This document shows positions 13,946 through 28,391 of a stretch of DNA of 64,000 nt, piece by piece. Origin of the DNA: Vanilla planifolia (Eukaryota; Streptophyta; Magnoliopsida; Asparagales; Orchidaceae). A program made the translations under genes and the position numbers. The notes under the pieces are model-generated. The model saw nothing but the letters and a program-made list of their open reading frames with translations, searched no databases and had not been told where the DNA came from. Within the stretch, counting starts at the first letter, position 1; every line of letters begins with the position of its first letter. The stretch covers positions 349,397-413,396 of the forward strand of contig JAIUJO010000084.1 in assembly GCA_023846275.1 (NCBI GenBank), written 5' to 3'.

Positions 13946-15825
13946 CTTTTGGTATCTTTAAATTTAATTTTCTCATAGAATTTATTACATTTATTCAAGT
14001 TTATTTCTTTGATTACGTATATTTCTTCGAAACTCTAATTCTCTTCCCATGTGACCTTTCCATCACTTCTATTTTATTATTTTACGTAGCTTTAATTTAT
14101 GTTATTTTAGCTTTACAACATATTTATTTAATATTTAAGTAATAATGTCTTCTTACTTATGCTTATTTATTTTTGACAAGTAGTTTTAATTGCAAACAAA
14201 GGCTGACTTAGAAAACGAATAACGTTTATTGTGTATCAATCAGCTCTGTTAAGAAAATTAATTTAAATATTTTTAATTAATTTTTTTAGGTTTTATTATG
14301 ATTTATGAGACTTTTCAATTTGAACCAAATTTGACAATCGAGATTGCTCCACATGATGTACTTTTAATTTGTGATTGAAACTTTTTTGATAGGTTTTGTC
14401 TTAATTCTAAAATATTTTCACTTTCATTTTAGTATATTACTACGTAACTCTAAATCTTTTTCGATGTTATCTCTATATCATTTTGATTGATTTATATTAT
14501 TTTAGTTGTAATTTGTATTTACTTTGTACTAAAATTATATTTTACTATTATTTATGTTTATTTATTTTTTATGTTTTAGTAATGCAAAATGTGGACTCTT
14601 CAAGATAAAAAAATGTCATTGGACTCATCTCAATAATTATATCTAATCAAATATTTATGTTTATTTATTTGTATGATCTAAAAGATATTTTGATGAAGCT
14701 ACCCTTGTTGTGTTTAGTATCTTTTAATTCAATTTTTCTATACAATTTAACTCATTTCTTAATATGTTTCACTTTAATTTAGTTACATCATTATGCAACT
14801 TTTATTCTTTACAAATGTGACCTTTCCATCACTTTTACACTATATTATTCTATTACTTTGGTTTCTCTTTTTTTTTCTTTAATATTTCTTTTTTTAATAT
14901 TAGAAGTATAATTATTTATTATTTTTGCATAATTACTTAGTTAATTCAAACAAATTCCAAATGACTATTGCTCAAGACAAAACAAGCATCTCAGATTTGC
15001 CTTGATGAGCTCTATTTAATTAAATAATTATTTTAATATTTTTATATATTTTATTGTCTAGCATTTTTGCATATTATACATCAAAATTTTAGTTCATTCT
15101 TGATGTGATAACTAAGGATGGCATACTTGATCTCCTATACATCTTAGAATGTAGCTTTTCCATAAAACTGATTTCATTTTTTGAAACATTTCTTTTCTAT
15201 TTACTTATATTACTATGTAGCACTAAATCTCTTCTTTTGTGTACTTTACATTGCTTTAAATTGGAAATAATATATTTCTTCAATTTATCTTATTTTAGTT
15301 ATAATACATATTTACTTAATATTAAATAATAATTTATAATTATTTGTGTTTTTTATGTTTATATTTGTTGTAATTAAACAAGGGTCTGATTGAGGTGAAA
15401 TAAACATTGTTAGAGTCACCTTAATGTGCTATATCTAATTAAAAATCTATTTTAAATATTCTTATATTTTTTGTTTTCTAGAATTTTCATATTTTTTATG
15501 AGAAATGTTGCTTTATTCCTTATTTAACAAGTCTTGAGGACACATCTAATGAAGAATTCATTCTTGATTTTGCAAATATATTTTTTAAGCTTTTGGTTAG
15601 CTTTATGACAATTTTCATTCACACCTCAATTGATGATAAAATATTTTATTTTTGATCTCCCTAGACTTTTATGGTACAACTTTCTCATAAAATTTATCAC
15701 ATCTCATCAATTGTACTATATTTATTTGGTTATATTACAATGTAATTTAAAAACTTCCCTCATGTGACCTTTGCGGCTTTAGCTTTGTTATATTATATTT
15801 CTTTTATTTATCAATTTTTTCCTTT

Positions 15826-15837
15826 TATATATATAAT

Positions 15838-15876
<39 letters not shown>
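15826..15876. repeat. AT microsatellite
   Basis: The main run is about 30 bp, at 15846-15875. It is the longest version of this site. Confidence 0.9.
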
Positions 15877-15879
<3 letters not shown>

Positions 15880-16903
15880 TATGCTTGTTCATTTTTTTAT
15901 TTTGTGGCATCTACAAAAAAGGTCTGTTCATGACAAAATAATCATCATTGGACTCATCACAATGATCTCTATCTAATTAAACATTTATTTTTTTTTAATT
16001 TTTAAATATTTTTTTTATGGTTTTACACACATTAAAAAACTGTTTAATTAGTACTTAATTTTATGATTAATATTATTTCACCTCATGTCTATAATATCAT
16101 GGAATGTAAATTATATAATTTATCTCATTTACTCAAATCTTTTTTTGCATTTGTTTGGTTATATTTCTATGAAGCTATAACTTTCTTCTTGTGTGAATAT
16201 TATAGCTTGATGCAATAACTAAGGATGTTATACTCAATCTCATTTGTATCATTAAATGAAACTTGCTATTACTTTTTTTGTAATTTCTTTTAACCTTTTG
16301 AATATATTGTCATATCACTAAATAACACTAAATTTTCACTCATATGATTTTTAAATCAATTTTATTTAGTTATATTATTTTTGTTCAAATTTTCTCGTTT
16401 TAACTTTTAATATATTTACCAATTGTATGATAATAATTTATTATTATTTGTTATTATTTTGTTGGTAATTCATAATAACTTTTAAAAATTTATGATCGAG
16501 ATGAAACAAAGATCATTGGATTAGTTCTTATTGGCTCTACCTAAATAAGTATTCATTTTTTAAATATTTTTCTTTTAAGGTTTTGGTGCACTTTTTGAGA
16601 CATTTTTATTTGTACCAAATGTGGCAAATAAGGTTGTTACAATACTTAGATTTTTTTTATATGATATAATTTCAATTTATCTCTTTTCAATTTAAACATA
16701 TATTTACTTATTATTACTATTTATGCTTATTGAATTTTGAAATTTGGAGCAAGTATAATCGAGGTTCTATCAAGACTAAATAAATATCAATACACACATC
16801 TTAATGAGCTCTACTTAATTAAATATTTATTTTTATATTTCTTAGTTTCTTTAGTTTCTAAGAGTTTTATAAGATTTTCAAGTTTTAATAAATATTTAAT
16901 TGA

Positions 16904-16904
<1 letters not shown>

Positions 16905-16934
<30 letters not shown>
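16905..16934. repeat. ATT microsatellite, 10 units
   Basis: It is the same HOR site as at 6464. Confidence 0.92.
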
Positions 16935-17918
16935 GATGTGTATTTATTTTAGAAATTCATAGTATTCCAAACTTAGTCTATTCAAGATAAAAAAAACAAT
17001 TGGACTCGCTTCGTCATACATTACGCAATTAAATAATTTTCTTTTTTTAGGCATTTTTATTTCTGGTGATTTAATACATGTTATGAGATATTGTATTGCA
17101 TCTGATTAAACAAACGACGATGTTGCACTACATCATTTAAGTGCACTGGAATATAACTTTATAGTATAATTTATCACATTTCTTTAAATTTTTTTTTTTG
17201 CTATAGTATATTTAATTTTAAATCTTCTCTCATGTGACCTTCACTTTACATTATTTTTGTTATATTGTATGGCTAAGTTTACCTTATACCAAGTTTAATA
17301 TAGATTCACTTTAATATTAAAAAAATAAATTATAATTATTATTGATTATTAATTTTGATAATTTAGAGTAACTCAAAGCAGGGTTCGATTGAGATGTAAA
17401 CATTTCTATTAGACATGCCTCGATGAGCTCTATCTAATTGAATATTAATTTTTATATTTTTAAATATTTTATATTTTCATGCCTTAGGAGTAATTTTTAT
17501 TCATTCTTCATTTCTATTATTGAGTATTTTACATTAAATCCTCTTAATATCTTGGAATGCAATTTTCATGTATAATTTATCATTTCTTTAAATTTTTGGG
17601 TTTGATTTTATTTACGGTACTATGAAATTCTAATGTTCATCTGACATGACCTTTGCTTCACTTTGGTTCAAATTATCACATTTTAGTTTTATTAAATATT
17701 TAGTTAATATTAAAATAATAATTTCATATTATTTATGTTTGTATTTATTTGTAATTTATAGTAATTCAAACCTAGGTTTTATTAAGAGATGACAAACATT
17801 ATTAAAAGTTTGTTGATATGCTCTATCTAATAAAATATTTGTATCTATGTTATTGATATTTTAATTTTGATGTATTTTTCATTTCTCATGAGACATTTTG
17901 ATTTGTTGAAAATTTGGT

Positions 17919-17973
17919 GAATGATGATGTTACAATCCATCTGATTTGATCAAAGATATTATCCTCTATCTCC
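17919..17973 (+). repeat. HOR seam: tandemly duplicated island B
   Basis: This has the same double island B as at 7486-7540, here without the one-base length noise of that copy. It marks the boundary between units 2 and 3. Confidence 0.7.
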
Positions 17974-18406
17974 TTAATATATTGCAATATAATTTTATTT
18001 ATCAATATTTTATTTCTCCAAATGTTTTACTTTTATTTGGTAATATTACTATGAAATTCTAATTCTTCTCTGATGTGATCTTCACTTTGATATTTTTTTG
18101 TTATATCACATTGCTTTAATTACCTAATTTCATCATTAATAAATATTTTATTATTATTATAAAAATAATTTATGCACATTAACTTAGAAAATTTGTAATC
18201 CCTATTAATGGCATCTAATCAAGATGAAAAAATGTCACTGAGTTCATTTTGAACATTTTGATTCATATTTCATTTCATGATTAGTACTATTTCACATAAT
18301 CTATTTAGTATTTTTTAGTACAAATTACTCTTATAATTTCTCATTTGTTAAAAAGTTTCACTTAGATTTGTTTATATTATCCAAACTTATAATTCTCCTA
18401 CATGTT

Positions 18407-18430
18407 ATATATATATATATATATATATAT
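18407..18430. repeat. AT microsatellite, 12 units
   Basis: It is an uninterrupted (AT)12 run, at the same HOR site as 7973. Confidence 0.92.
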
Positions 18431-18711
18431 TATTTTCACTTGGTTATGTCATAGTGCTTTACTTTATCTCATTCCAAGTTTTAATATAACTTTTGACTTA
18501 ATATTAAAATGATAATTTATTTGTATTTAAGCTTATTTACATTTGTAATTTATAGTACCTCCAAAAGAGGTCTGATCATGATAAAATAAATGATGTTAGA
18601 TTCATCTTGATGAGCCCATTCCAATTAAATGTTAGTTTTTAAATCTTTAAAATATTAATTTTTAGGTTTTGGTATGTTTTACAAGATATTTTAATTCACA
18701 TCTAATTTGAT

Positions 18712-18734
18712 GATTGAGAATGTTACACTCAATC
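18712..18734. repeat. Island-B inverted repeat, GATTGAG / CTCAATC
   Basis: It has perfect 7-bp arms around the 9-nt spacer AATGTTACA. Confidence 0.85.
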
Positions 18735-21700
18735 ACCTTTACATCATAATATTAAGCTTTCTCATGTAGTTTATTGTATTTTTACAATTTTTTCACTTAA
18801 ATTTTGCTATATTACAATGTAAATTTAAATTTCTTGTCATGTGACATTTATTTACCTTTAATTTCGTTATATTACATTTTTTAAATTTATCATATTTTTG
18901 TTATTATGTATATCAACTTAACATTAAAATAATAATTTATTATATTTAAGGTTATTTACGTAAACAATTCTTTATAATTCAAAATAATATGCAATATAGG
19001 GAAAAGAGTGTCGCTTAACTCGTCTTGATGAATTCTACTCAATTAAATCTTTAATTTTATATTTTTAAATAGTTTTTTCCATTTTGCACAATTAATGAAA
19101 TATTTTGGTTTTTAACTATTTCGTTGATCGAACATGTTACACTCTTCTCTAATATAACCTTTATGTTGATTTAATTGAGTTGTACTATATTATACCAATT
19201 TATCTAATGTCAACTTTGTTATATGTTTACCAGATTTTCAATCAATAATTGATTATTACTTTAGATTATTAACTTTAGTAATTTTTACTGAATCCAAAAA
19301 AATTTGCTCAACATGAAACAAATGTTATTGGACTTTTCTTTACAAGCTCTACGAAATTTAAAAAATATTTTCATATTTCTAAATATTTATTTTGATTGTT
19401 CTAACATGCTTTCAAAGCTATTTCAATTTCTATGTAGTTTGATGATTGATTTTGTTATGCTCGATATCTTTTGAGTCTTTGAATGTGACATTCCCAAATA
19501 ATTTATCATATTTTTAAAAAAAATTTTCGTTTACGTGGCTATTTTAATATATAGCTCAAAATCTCCTTTTTTGTGACTTTCCATGTCTCTTGTTTGATTA
19601 TATTACAATGACTCTATTTCTTAGTTTAATATTATATTTATCTACTTAATAATAAAAAAATAATTTATTATCGTTTATAGCTATTTACTATGGTAAGTTA
19701 TAGTAATTCGAAACAAGTTCCACTTGTGGCAAAAAACCATCGCTGGACTTGACTCATTGAGCTCTAAAATAATAATAATTTATTAAATATTCATATAACT
19801 AAAATAATAATTTATTAATTATTAATATAAAGATTTTTTAAATATTTTATTTTTTTGGGTTTCAACATGCCTTCTAATACAATTTATATTTTTGTTCAAC
19901 TTTTTTACTTTGATTTAGTTATGTTAATATGAAACAATTGATTCTCCTTTCATGTAACTGCTACATCACTTTATGTTGGTGATGCTACAATGCATCAATT
20001 TGTCACATTTCAATTGTATTATTTATTTACCAAATTTTAAAGTAACAAATTATAATCTATTGTTCTTTTTTAATTTTGACATTGGTGGTATTTCAAATTG
20101 AGGTCAAATCAAGTTGAAACAAATGTCATGCAACTTTTATCAATATATTATATCAAATTAAATACTAATTTTTATTTTTTTAAATGTTTTATTTGGTTGA
20201 CTATTGGCTTATCTTGTGAGGCATTTTTGTTTATACTTGCTTTCATGATCGAGGATACACTGAATCTTTTTAGCAACATGGAATCCAACTTTTTCATATA
20301 ATTTGTATTATTTATTCAAGTTTTCTTCATTTGCTTTATCTTTATCATTTTGTAACTCTAATTCTATTCTCGTGTAACTTTCACATCTTTTTATTTAGTT
20401 ATATTGCATTATTTTAATTTATTTCATTTCAAATTTACTCTATATTTAATTAATATTAAAATAATAATTTATTATTGTTTATGCTTATTTATCTTAGCAA
20501 TTGGTAATTATTTTGAACAAGTTCTTATTAAGATGAAATAATTATTACTATAATTATCTTGAAAAGCTCTACATATATAAATATTAATTTTTATATTTTT
20601 AAATATAATTTTTTTGTATTGATTTACTAAATATTTTGATTCATAAGTGATTTGAAGATCATGGTTACCACACCCAATCTCCTTAGAAACTTGAAATAGT
20701 ATTTTCCTATACAATTTATATCATTTTATCAAATTATATACTTTTAGTTTCTTATATTACAATGTTATTTTAAATCTCCTCTTATGTGACCTTTACTTCA
20801 CTTTCATTTCATCATATTACTTTTCTTCAATTTCTTTCATTCCAAATTTACAATATATTTAATTAATACTAAATAATAATTTATTAATTTTATCCTTATT
20901 AACTTTCATAATTGATAATAATTAGGAATGTGACCTGATCAAGATTAAAAGGACATTTGACTAGTATTAATGTGCTTTGTATAATTAAATATCCATTTTT
21001 AAATTTTTAAATTTTCTTTTTAAAGAAAGTTAATTCATATTTTATGAGACATTTTAATTCCTACACGATTTGTTGATCTAGGATATTATACTCGACCAGA
21101 TAAGTATACTAGAATGCATCTTTCATATGTATTTTGTCTCATTTGTTCAATTGTTTTTCTTTGATTTGATTATAAAATTATGAAAGTATAATACTCCTCT
21201 TATATGATATTACTTTTATTTTACTTGGTTATATTGCATTATTTTAAGTTTCTAGTTTTACCTTTAATATATACTTAATATTTAAAATATAATTTATAAT
21301 AAATTATGGTTATTTACTTTGACAATTCGTAGTAACTCCTAAAGGGGTCCATTCAAGATGGACAATTATTGTAGGACTCATCTCAATGAACTTTATCAAT
21401 ATAAAAATTCATTTTTATAATATTAAATATTGTTTTATTAGTTTTGTTATGCTTTATGAGATGTTATAATTTGTACATAGTTTTTTAATTTGGAACATTT
21501 CACATGACCTTTGTATTATATTTTAATGATAATTTCCTATAAAATTTGTCTCGTTTGTACATTTGTTTATTTTATTAATTTAAAACTATAATTCTTCTAT
21601 TAAGTTGCATTTATGTTATTTTCATTTAATCATGGTACATAATTTACCTTATTTCAGTATCAATATATTTTTACTTAATATTAAGAAAAAGTATTTGTTG

Positions 21701-21889
21701 TTATTTATGCTTATTTACTTTTATAATTGATAGTAGGTTCAAATAATGTTTGATCATGATGAAATAAATATTATTGAACTCATCTTGACAACTCTTTGCA
21801 ATGATACATATATATTATTTATTTTTAAATAAATTATTTTCAGGATTTTAACACATTGTATGGTTGATTTGGATTTGTACATATTTTTA

Positions 21890-21914
21890 AGATCAAAGAT
21901 TTTACACTTGATCT
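21890..21914. repeat. Island-B inverted repeat, AGATCAA / TTGATCT
   Basis: This is the third HOR copy of the element at 1033-1057, unchanged. Confidence 0.8.
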
Positions 21915-23113
21915 CCTTAGTATCACAAAATGTAGTTTTGTCGTACTATTTATCTCAATTTTTGAAAATTTTTAATTTAATTTTGTCATATTACTTTATA
22001 ACTCTAAATATAATCTCATGTACATTCAATTTTTTGATTTAGTTACATTATATTACTTCAATTTATCTTATTTTAGATCCCATAGATATATTTACTTAAT
22101 ATTAAGAAAATAATTTATTATTATTTATGATAATCTAATTTTATAATTTTAAATAAATCTAAATTATATATAATCAATAGAAAAAAAATTATTAGTCTTT
22201 TATTGATGAACTCGATTAAATTAAATATTTATTTCAATATTTTTAAATATTTTTTAAAAAAAATTATAAGGAGATTTCAAATCACACTTATTTTGATGAT
22301 GAAGCATGGCATACTCAATCTCTTTAGTATTTATTAGTGTGACATTTCAATATGACTGATCTTAAATCTTGTAAATTTTGCAATTTTTTTCTTATATTTC
22401 TATGAAACTTTAAGTCCATTCTTATTACATGATGTAGATTTGGTTATATTACATTAATTCACCTTTTCTTATTTTATTATTATTATTTATTTTTTTAATA
22501 TTTAAATAATATTTTTTAATTTATTTTTATTTTTTTTATAACTCACAGTAAGGTCAAACAAAGTGTGATCGATATGATCCAAACATTGTTGGACTCTTCT
22601 CAATGAGTTATATTCTATTAAATATTCAATTTCATATTATTAAATATTATATTTTCAAATATTTAGATATATTTTAAGATGAATTTTTATTCATATATGA
22701 TTTAATTATTGAGGATATTATACTAAATCTCCTTGGTATCTTAGAATGCTATTTTTTTAATTAATGTAATTTCTTAATTTATGATTAAGGATGTTTTTAT
22801 ATATCTCTAAATCTTCTCTCATGTGATCTTTGCATTCTTTTATTTTGTTATATTTCAATTCTTCAATTTAACATATATCTTTTTATTGAAGATTTTTTCA
22901 TTATTAAAAAATAATTTATTGTTATTAATGTTTATTTAATTTTGTAATTCATAATAATTTCGATCCATGCTAGACAAAGATAAAAGAAATAACATTAGAA
23001 ACATCTCTACAAGTTTTATCATATTAAATATTTATTTCTATTCTTCTAAATATTTTATTTTGTAGGGTTTTAGCATTCTATACATGGCATTTTAGTTTGT
23101 TAATAATTTTGAT

Positions 23114-23135
23114 GATTGAGAATTCACACTCAATC
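23114..23135. repeat. Island-B inverted repeat, GATTGAG / CTCAATC
   Basis: This is the same 22-bp element as at 2257-2278, two HOR periods on. Confidence 0.85.
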
Positions 23136-24214
23136 TTATTAGTATAATGGAATGAAAATTTTAAAAATATTTTATCTCATTTAATCAAAATTTTAGTTTT
23201 GTTTTGGTTATATTCTAATGGAACTCTTATTGTCAAATCATGTGACCTATACATGTCATTAATTTGCTCATATTATATTATAGAAGTTTAACTCATTTTT
23301 ATTTCTTATTTATTTATATAAAATGAAAGTAATATTTTATTATTATTTACGCTTATTTAATTTTTGAATTGGCTAAAATTCTAAATAAGTTCTATCCAAA
23401 AGAAGTAGGCATTGGAAACTTCTCGACAAGCTCTATCCAATTAATACTCTTTTTTATATTTCTAAACAATTTATTTTGACAGTTTTGGCAATATTTAGTT
23501 GTTATTTTTACTCGTACTTGATTTAATGAATCAAGATGTCACACTCGATTTCCCTAGTATATTCTAATACAACTTTTATGAAGAATTATCTCATTCGTTC
23601 AAAGGTTTTCTTCAAATTTATTATACTTCTAAGAAAATCTAATTCTCATATTTTTTGACCATTATGTAACTTTGATTTTGTTTAATTATATTTTTTTCAA
23701 TTTACATCATTTCAACTTTAATTTATACTTAATTTTAAAAATACAATTATCATTATTTAATCTTTTATACTTTTGTTTTTAACAATAATTCTAAAAACGG
23801 TTCGATGATGATTAAACAAACGTCATTGGAGACATTTTGACAAGATTTATCCAATCAAATCTTTAGTTTTATGCTTTTGAATACATTATTTTGTAAGGCT
23901 TTGACATAATTTCTAGTCATTTTAATTCTTTTCTAATTTTGACAATGTTATCACATTCAATCTCGTTTCTTTCTTGAAATGCAAATTTTTCCTGTAAGTC
24001 ATCTCATTTCTTAAAATAGTGTTTCATTTATTTTTTTATTACCATGAAACTATAGTTCTCTTATCATGTAACCCTTATATTGCTTTGATTTATTTATTAC
24101 TTTGCTTCAGTTTATCTCATCTCACATTTAATATATATTTACTTATTAAATAAGTAGTTTATTATCATATATGCTTATTTACTTTATCAATTAGTAGTAT
24201 ATCAAGTGAGGTTC

Positions 24215-24630
24215 AATTGAGTTAGAACAAATGTTGTTGGACTCATCTAAATAACCCTTACAAAATTAAAAGTTTATTTTTTAAAAAATTATTTATTAAA
24301 TAATATTTTTGCATGCTATATTATTAGATTCAATTTGTGCTTCATTTGATGATCGAGGATGTCATACTCGATCCTTTTGGTATCTTTAAATTTAATTTTC
24401 TCATAGAATTTATTACATTTATTCAAGTTTATTTCTTTGATTACGTATATTTCTTCGAAACTCTAATTCTCTTCCCATGTGACCTTTCCATCACTTCTAT
24501 TTTATTATTTTACGTAGCTTTAATTTATGTTATTTTAGCTTTACAACATATTTATTTAATATTTAAGTAATAATGTCTTCTTACTTATGCTTATTTATTT
24601 TTGACAAGTAGTTTTAATTGCAAACAAAGG
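24215..24630 (+). repeat. Representative full-length monomer (about 416 bp)
   Basis: This monomer shows the full family structure. Island A starts it (TTAGAACAAATG, then TTGGACTCATCT). A variable A/T linker follows, then island B with a perfect dyad at 24351-24373. The stretch TTTGGTATCTTTAAA comes next, then island C (CATGTGACCTTTCC) at about 24476. After that come ATTTATGTTATTTTAG and the A/T-rich tail leading to the next island A. The order is the same in nearly all monomers on both sides of the array edge. Confidence 0.85.
24351..24373. repeat. Island-B inverted repeat, GATCGAG / CTCGATC
   Basis: It is identical in arms and spacer to the copy at 3494-3516. Confidence 0.85.
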
Positions 24631-26252
24631 CTGACTTAGAAAACGAATAACGTTTATTGTGTATCAATCAGCTCTGTTAAGAAAATTAATTTAAATATTT
24701 TTAATTAATTTTTTTAGGTTTTATTATGATTTATGAGACTTTTCAATTTGAACCAAATTTGACAATCGAGATTGCTCCACATGATGTACTTTTAATTTGT
24801 GATTGAAACTTTTTTGATAGGTTTTGTCTTAATTCTAAAATATTTTCACTTTCATTTTAGTATATTACTACGTAACTCTAAATCTTTTTCGATGTTATCT
24901 CTATATCATTTTGATTGATTTATATTATTTTAGTTGTAATTTGTATTTACTTTGTACTAAAATTATATTTTACTATTATTTATGTTTATTTATTTTTTAT
25001 GTTTTAGTAATGCAAAATGTGGACCCTTCAAGATAAAAAAATGTCATTGGACTCATCTCAATAATTATATCTAATCAAATATTTATGTTTATTTATTTGT
25101 ATGATCTAAAAGATATTTTGATGAAGCTACCCTTGTTGTGTTTAGTATCTTTTAATTCAATTTTTCTATACAATTTAACTCATTTCTTAATATGTTTCAC
25201 TTTAATTTAGTTACATCATTATGCAACTTTTATTCTTTACAAATGTGACCTTTCCATCACTTTTACACTATATTATTCTATTACTTTGGTTTCTCTTTTT
25301 TTTTCTTTAATATTTCTTTTTTTAATATTAGAAGTATAATTTGTTATTATTTTTGCATAATTACTTAGTTAATTCAAACAAATTCCAAATGACTATTGCT
25401 CAAGACAAAACAAGCATCTCAGATTTGCCTTGATGAGCTCTATTTAATTAAATAATTATTTTAATATTTTTATATATTTTATTGTCTAGCATTTTTGCAT
25501 ATTATACATCAAAATTTTAGTTCATTCTTGATGTGATAACTAAGGATGGCATACTTGATCTCCTATACATCTTAGAATGTAGCTTTTCCATAAAACTGAT
25601 TTCATTTTTTGAAACATTTCTTTTCTATTTACTTATATTACTATGTAGCACTAAATCTCTTCTTTTGTGTACTTTACATTGCTTTAAATTGGAAATAATA
25701 TATTTCTTCAATTTATCTTATTTTAGTTATAATACATATTTACTTAATATTAAATAATAATTTATAATTATTTGTGTTTTTTATGTTTATATTTGTTGTA
25801 ATTAAACAAGGGTCTGATTGAGGTGAAATAAACATTGTTAGAGTCACCTTAATGTGCTATATCTAATTAAATATCTATTTTTAATATTCTTATATTTTTG
25901 TTTTCTAGAATTTTCATATTTTTTATGAGAAATGTTGCTTTATTCCTTATTTAACAAGTCTTGAGGACACATCTAATGAAGAATTCATTCTTGATTTTGC
26001 AAATATATTTTTTAAGCTTTTGGTTAGCTTTATGACAATTTTTATTCATACCTCAATTGATGATAAAATATTTTATTTTTGATCTCCCTAGACTTTTATG
26101 GTACAACTTTCTCATAAAATTTATCACATCTCATCAATTGTACTATATTTATTTGGTTATATTACAATGTAATTTAAAAACTTCCCTCATGTGACCTTTG
26201 CGGCTTTAGCTTTGTTATATTATATTTCTTTTATTTATCAATTTTTTCCTTT

Positions 26253-26264
26253 TATATATATAAT

Positions 26265-26296
<32 letters not shown>

Positions 26297-26297
26297 T
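26253..26297. repeat. AT microsatellite
   Basis: The main run is about 24 bp, at 26273-26296. It is the same HOR site as at 15826. Confidence 0.9.
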
Positions 26298-26345
26298 ATT
26301 TATGCTTGTTCATTTTTTTATTTTGTGGCATCTACAAAAAAGGTC

Positions 26346-26914
26346 TGTTCATGACAAAATAATCATCATTGGACTCATCACAATGATCTCTATCTAATTA
26401 AACATTTATTTTTTTTTAATTTTTAAATATTTTTTTTATGGTTTTACACACATTAAAAAACTTTTTAATTAGTACTTAATTTTATGATTAATATTATTTC
26501 ACCTCATGTCTATAATATCATGGAATGTAAATTATATAATTTATCTCATTTACTCAAATCTTTTTTTGCATTTGTTTGGTTATATTTCTATGAAGCTATA
26601 ACTTTCTTCTTGTGTGAATATTATAGCTTGATGCAATAACTAAGGATGTTATACTCAATCTCATTTGTATCATTAAATGAAACTTGCTATTACTTTTTTT
26701 GTAATTTCTTTTAACCTTTTGAATATATTGTCATATCACTAAATAACACTAAATTTTCACTCATATGATTTTTAAATCAATTTTATTTAGTTATATTATT
26801 TTTGTTCAAATTTTCTCGTTTTAACTTTTAATATATTTACCAATTGTATGATAATAATTTATTATTATTTGTTATTATTTTGTTGGTAATTCATAATAAC
26901 TTTTAAAAATTTAT
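26346..26914 (+). repeat. Composite long monomer (two monomers joined, 569 bp)
   Basis: One island A is followed by two downstream segments that each carry an island B: one near 26485 and a second (ACTAAGGATGTTATACTC) near 26640. The first segment breaks off shortly after its island-C position, and the next starts just upstream of island B, so an island A is missing between them. The same composite occupies this slot in every HOR unit (5482-6052 in the first copy), so it arose before the HOR spread. Confidence 0.7.
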
Positions 26915-27187
26915 GATCGAGATGAAACAAAGATCATTGGATTAGTTCTTATTGGCTCTACCTAAATAAGTATTCATTTTCTAAATATTTTTCTTTTAAG
27001 GTTTTGGTGCACTTTTTGAGACATTTTTATTTGTACCAAATGTGGCAAATAAGGTTGTTACAATACTTAGATTTTTTTTATATGATATAATTTCAATTTA
27101 TCTCTTTTCAATTTAAACATATATTTACTTATTATTACTATTTATGCTTATTGAATTTTGAAATTTGGAGCAAGTATAATCGAGGTT
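26915..27187 (+). repeat. Shortened monomer (about 273 bp)
   Basis: Island A (GATCGAGATGAAACAAAG) is followed by a recognisable island B ending at TACTTAGAT near 27072. The sequence then runs straight into the tail element TTTCAATTTATCTC, so the island-C segment is missing. The internal joint falls at the end of island B. The monomer is present in all HOR units (6053-6324 in the first copy). Confidence 0.7.
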
Positions 27188-27396
27188 CTATCAAGACTAA
27201 ATAAATATCAATACACACATCTTAATGAGCTCTACTTAATTAAATATTTATTTTTATATTTCTTAGTTTCTTTAGTTTCTAAGAGTTTTATAAGATTTTC
27301 AAGTTTTAATAAATATTTAATTGATATTATTATTATTATTATTATTATTATTGATGTGTATTTATTTTAGAAATTCATAGTATTCCAAACTTAGTC
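27188..27396 (+). repeat. Shortened monomer with ATT microsatellite (about 209 bp)
   Basis: Island A (ATCAAGACTAAATAAATATC) and the following linker are present, but islands B and C are absent. The A/T tail has grown into an (ATT) run. It is the shortest monomer of the HOR and is present in every unit (6325-6539 in the first copy). Confidence 0.7.
27326..27352. repeat. ATT microsatellite, 9 units
   Basis: It is the same HOR site as at 6464, one unit shorter. Confidence 0.92.
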
Positions 27397-28336
27397 TATT
27401 CAAGATAAAAAAAACAATTGGACTCGCTTCGTCATACATTACGCAATTAAATAATTTTCTTTTTTTAGGCATTTTTATTTCTGGTGATTTAATACATGTT
27501 ATGAGATATTGTATTGCATCTGATTAAACAAACGACGATGTTGCACTACATCATTTAAGTGCACTGGAATATAACTTTATAGTATAATTTATCACATTTC
27601 TTTAAATTTTTTTTTTTGCTATAGTATATTTAATTTTAAATCTTCTCTCATGTGACCTTCACTTTACATTATTTTTGTTATATTGTATGGCTAAGTTTAC
27701 CTTATACCAAGTTTAATATAGATTCACTTTAATATTAAAAAAATAAATTATAATTATTATTGATTATTAATTTTGATAATTTAGAGTAACTCAAAGCAGG
27801 GTTCGATTGAGATGTAAACATTTCTATTAGACATGCCTCGATGAGCTCTATCTAATTGAATATTAATTTTTATATTTTTAAATATTTTATATTTTCATGC
27901 CTTAGGAGTAATTTTTATTCATTCTTCATTTCTATTATTGAGTATTTTACATTAAATCCTCTTAATATCTTGGAATGCAATTTTCATGTATAATTTATCA
28001 TTTCTTTAAATTTTTGGGTTTGATTTTATTTACGGTACTATGAAATTCTAATGTTCATCTGACATGACCTTTGCTTCACTTTGGTTCAAATTATCACATT
28101 TTAGTTTTATTAAATATTTAGTTAATATTAAAATAATAATTTCATATTATTTATGTTTGTATTTATTTGTAATTTATAGTAATTCAAACCTAGGTTTTAT
28201 TAAGACATGACAAACATTATTAAAAGTTTGTTGATATGCTCTATCTAATAAAATATTTGTATCTATGTTATTGATATTTTAATTTTGATGTATTTTTCAT
28301 TTCTCATGAGACATTTTGATTTGTTGAAAATTTGGT

Positions 28337-28391
28337 GAATGATGATGTTACAATCCATCTGATTTGATCAAAGATATTATCCTCTATCTCC
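28337..28391 (+). repeat. HOR seam: tandemly duplicated island B
   Basis: The first island-B copy is at about 28338-28360 and the second at about 28361-28391. It marks the boundary between units 3 and 4. Confidence 0.7.

Larger units (their letters stand above)
7514..17946 (+). repeat. HOR unit 2, complete
   Basis: The unit is 10,433 bp from seam to seam. Its first 2.3 kb (to about 9805) carries many one-base insertions and deletions relative to the later units; the rest is nearly identical to units 3 and 4. It carries a variant block at 15441-15624 that is otherwise found only in the outermost unit. It contains no open frame with coding character. Confidence 0.9.
17947..28364 (+). repeat. 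HOR unit 3, complete
   Basis: The unit is 10,418 bp from seam to seam. By eye it differs from unit 4 by only a handful of bases plus microsatellite length, for example GTGGACCC at about 25020 against GTGGACTC, and CGTAGTAAC at about 21327 against CGTGGTAAC. It is a good reference copy because it lacks the run-length noise of the first copy. Confidence 0.92.
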
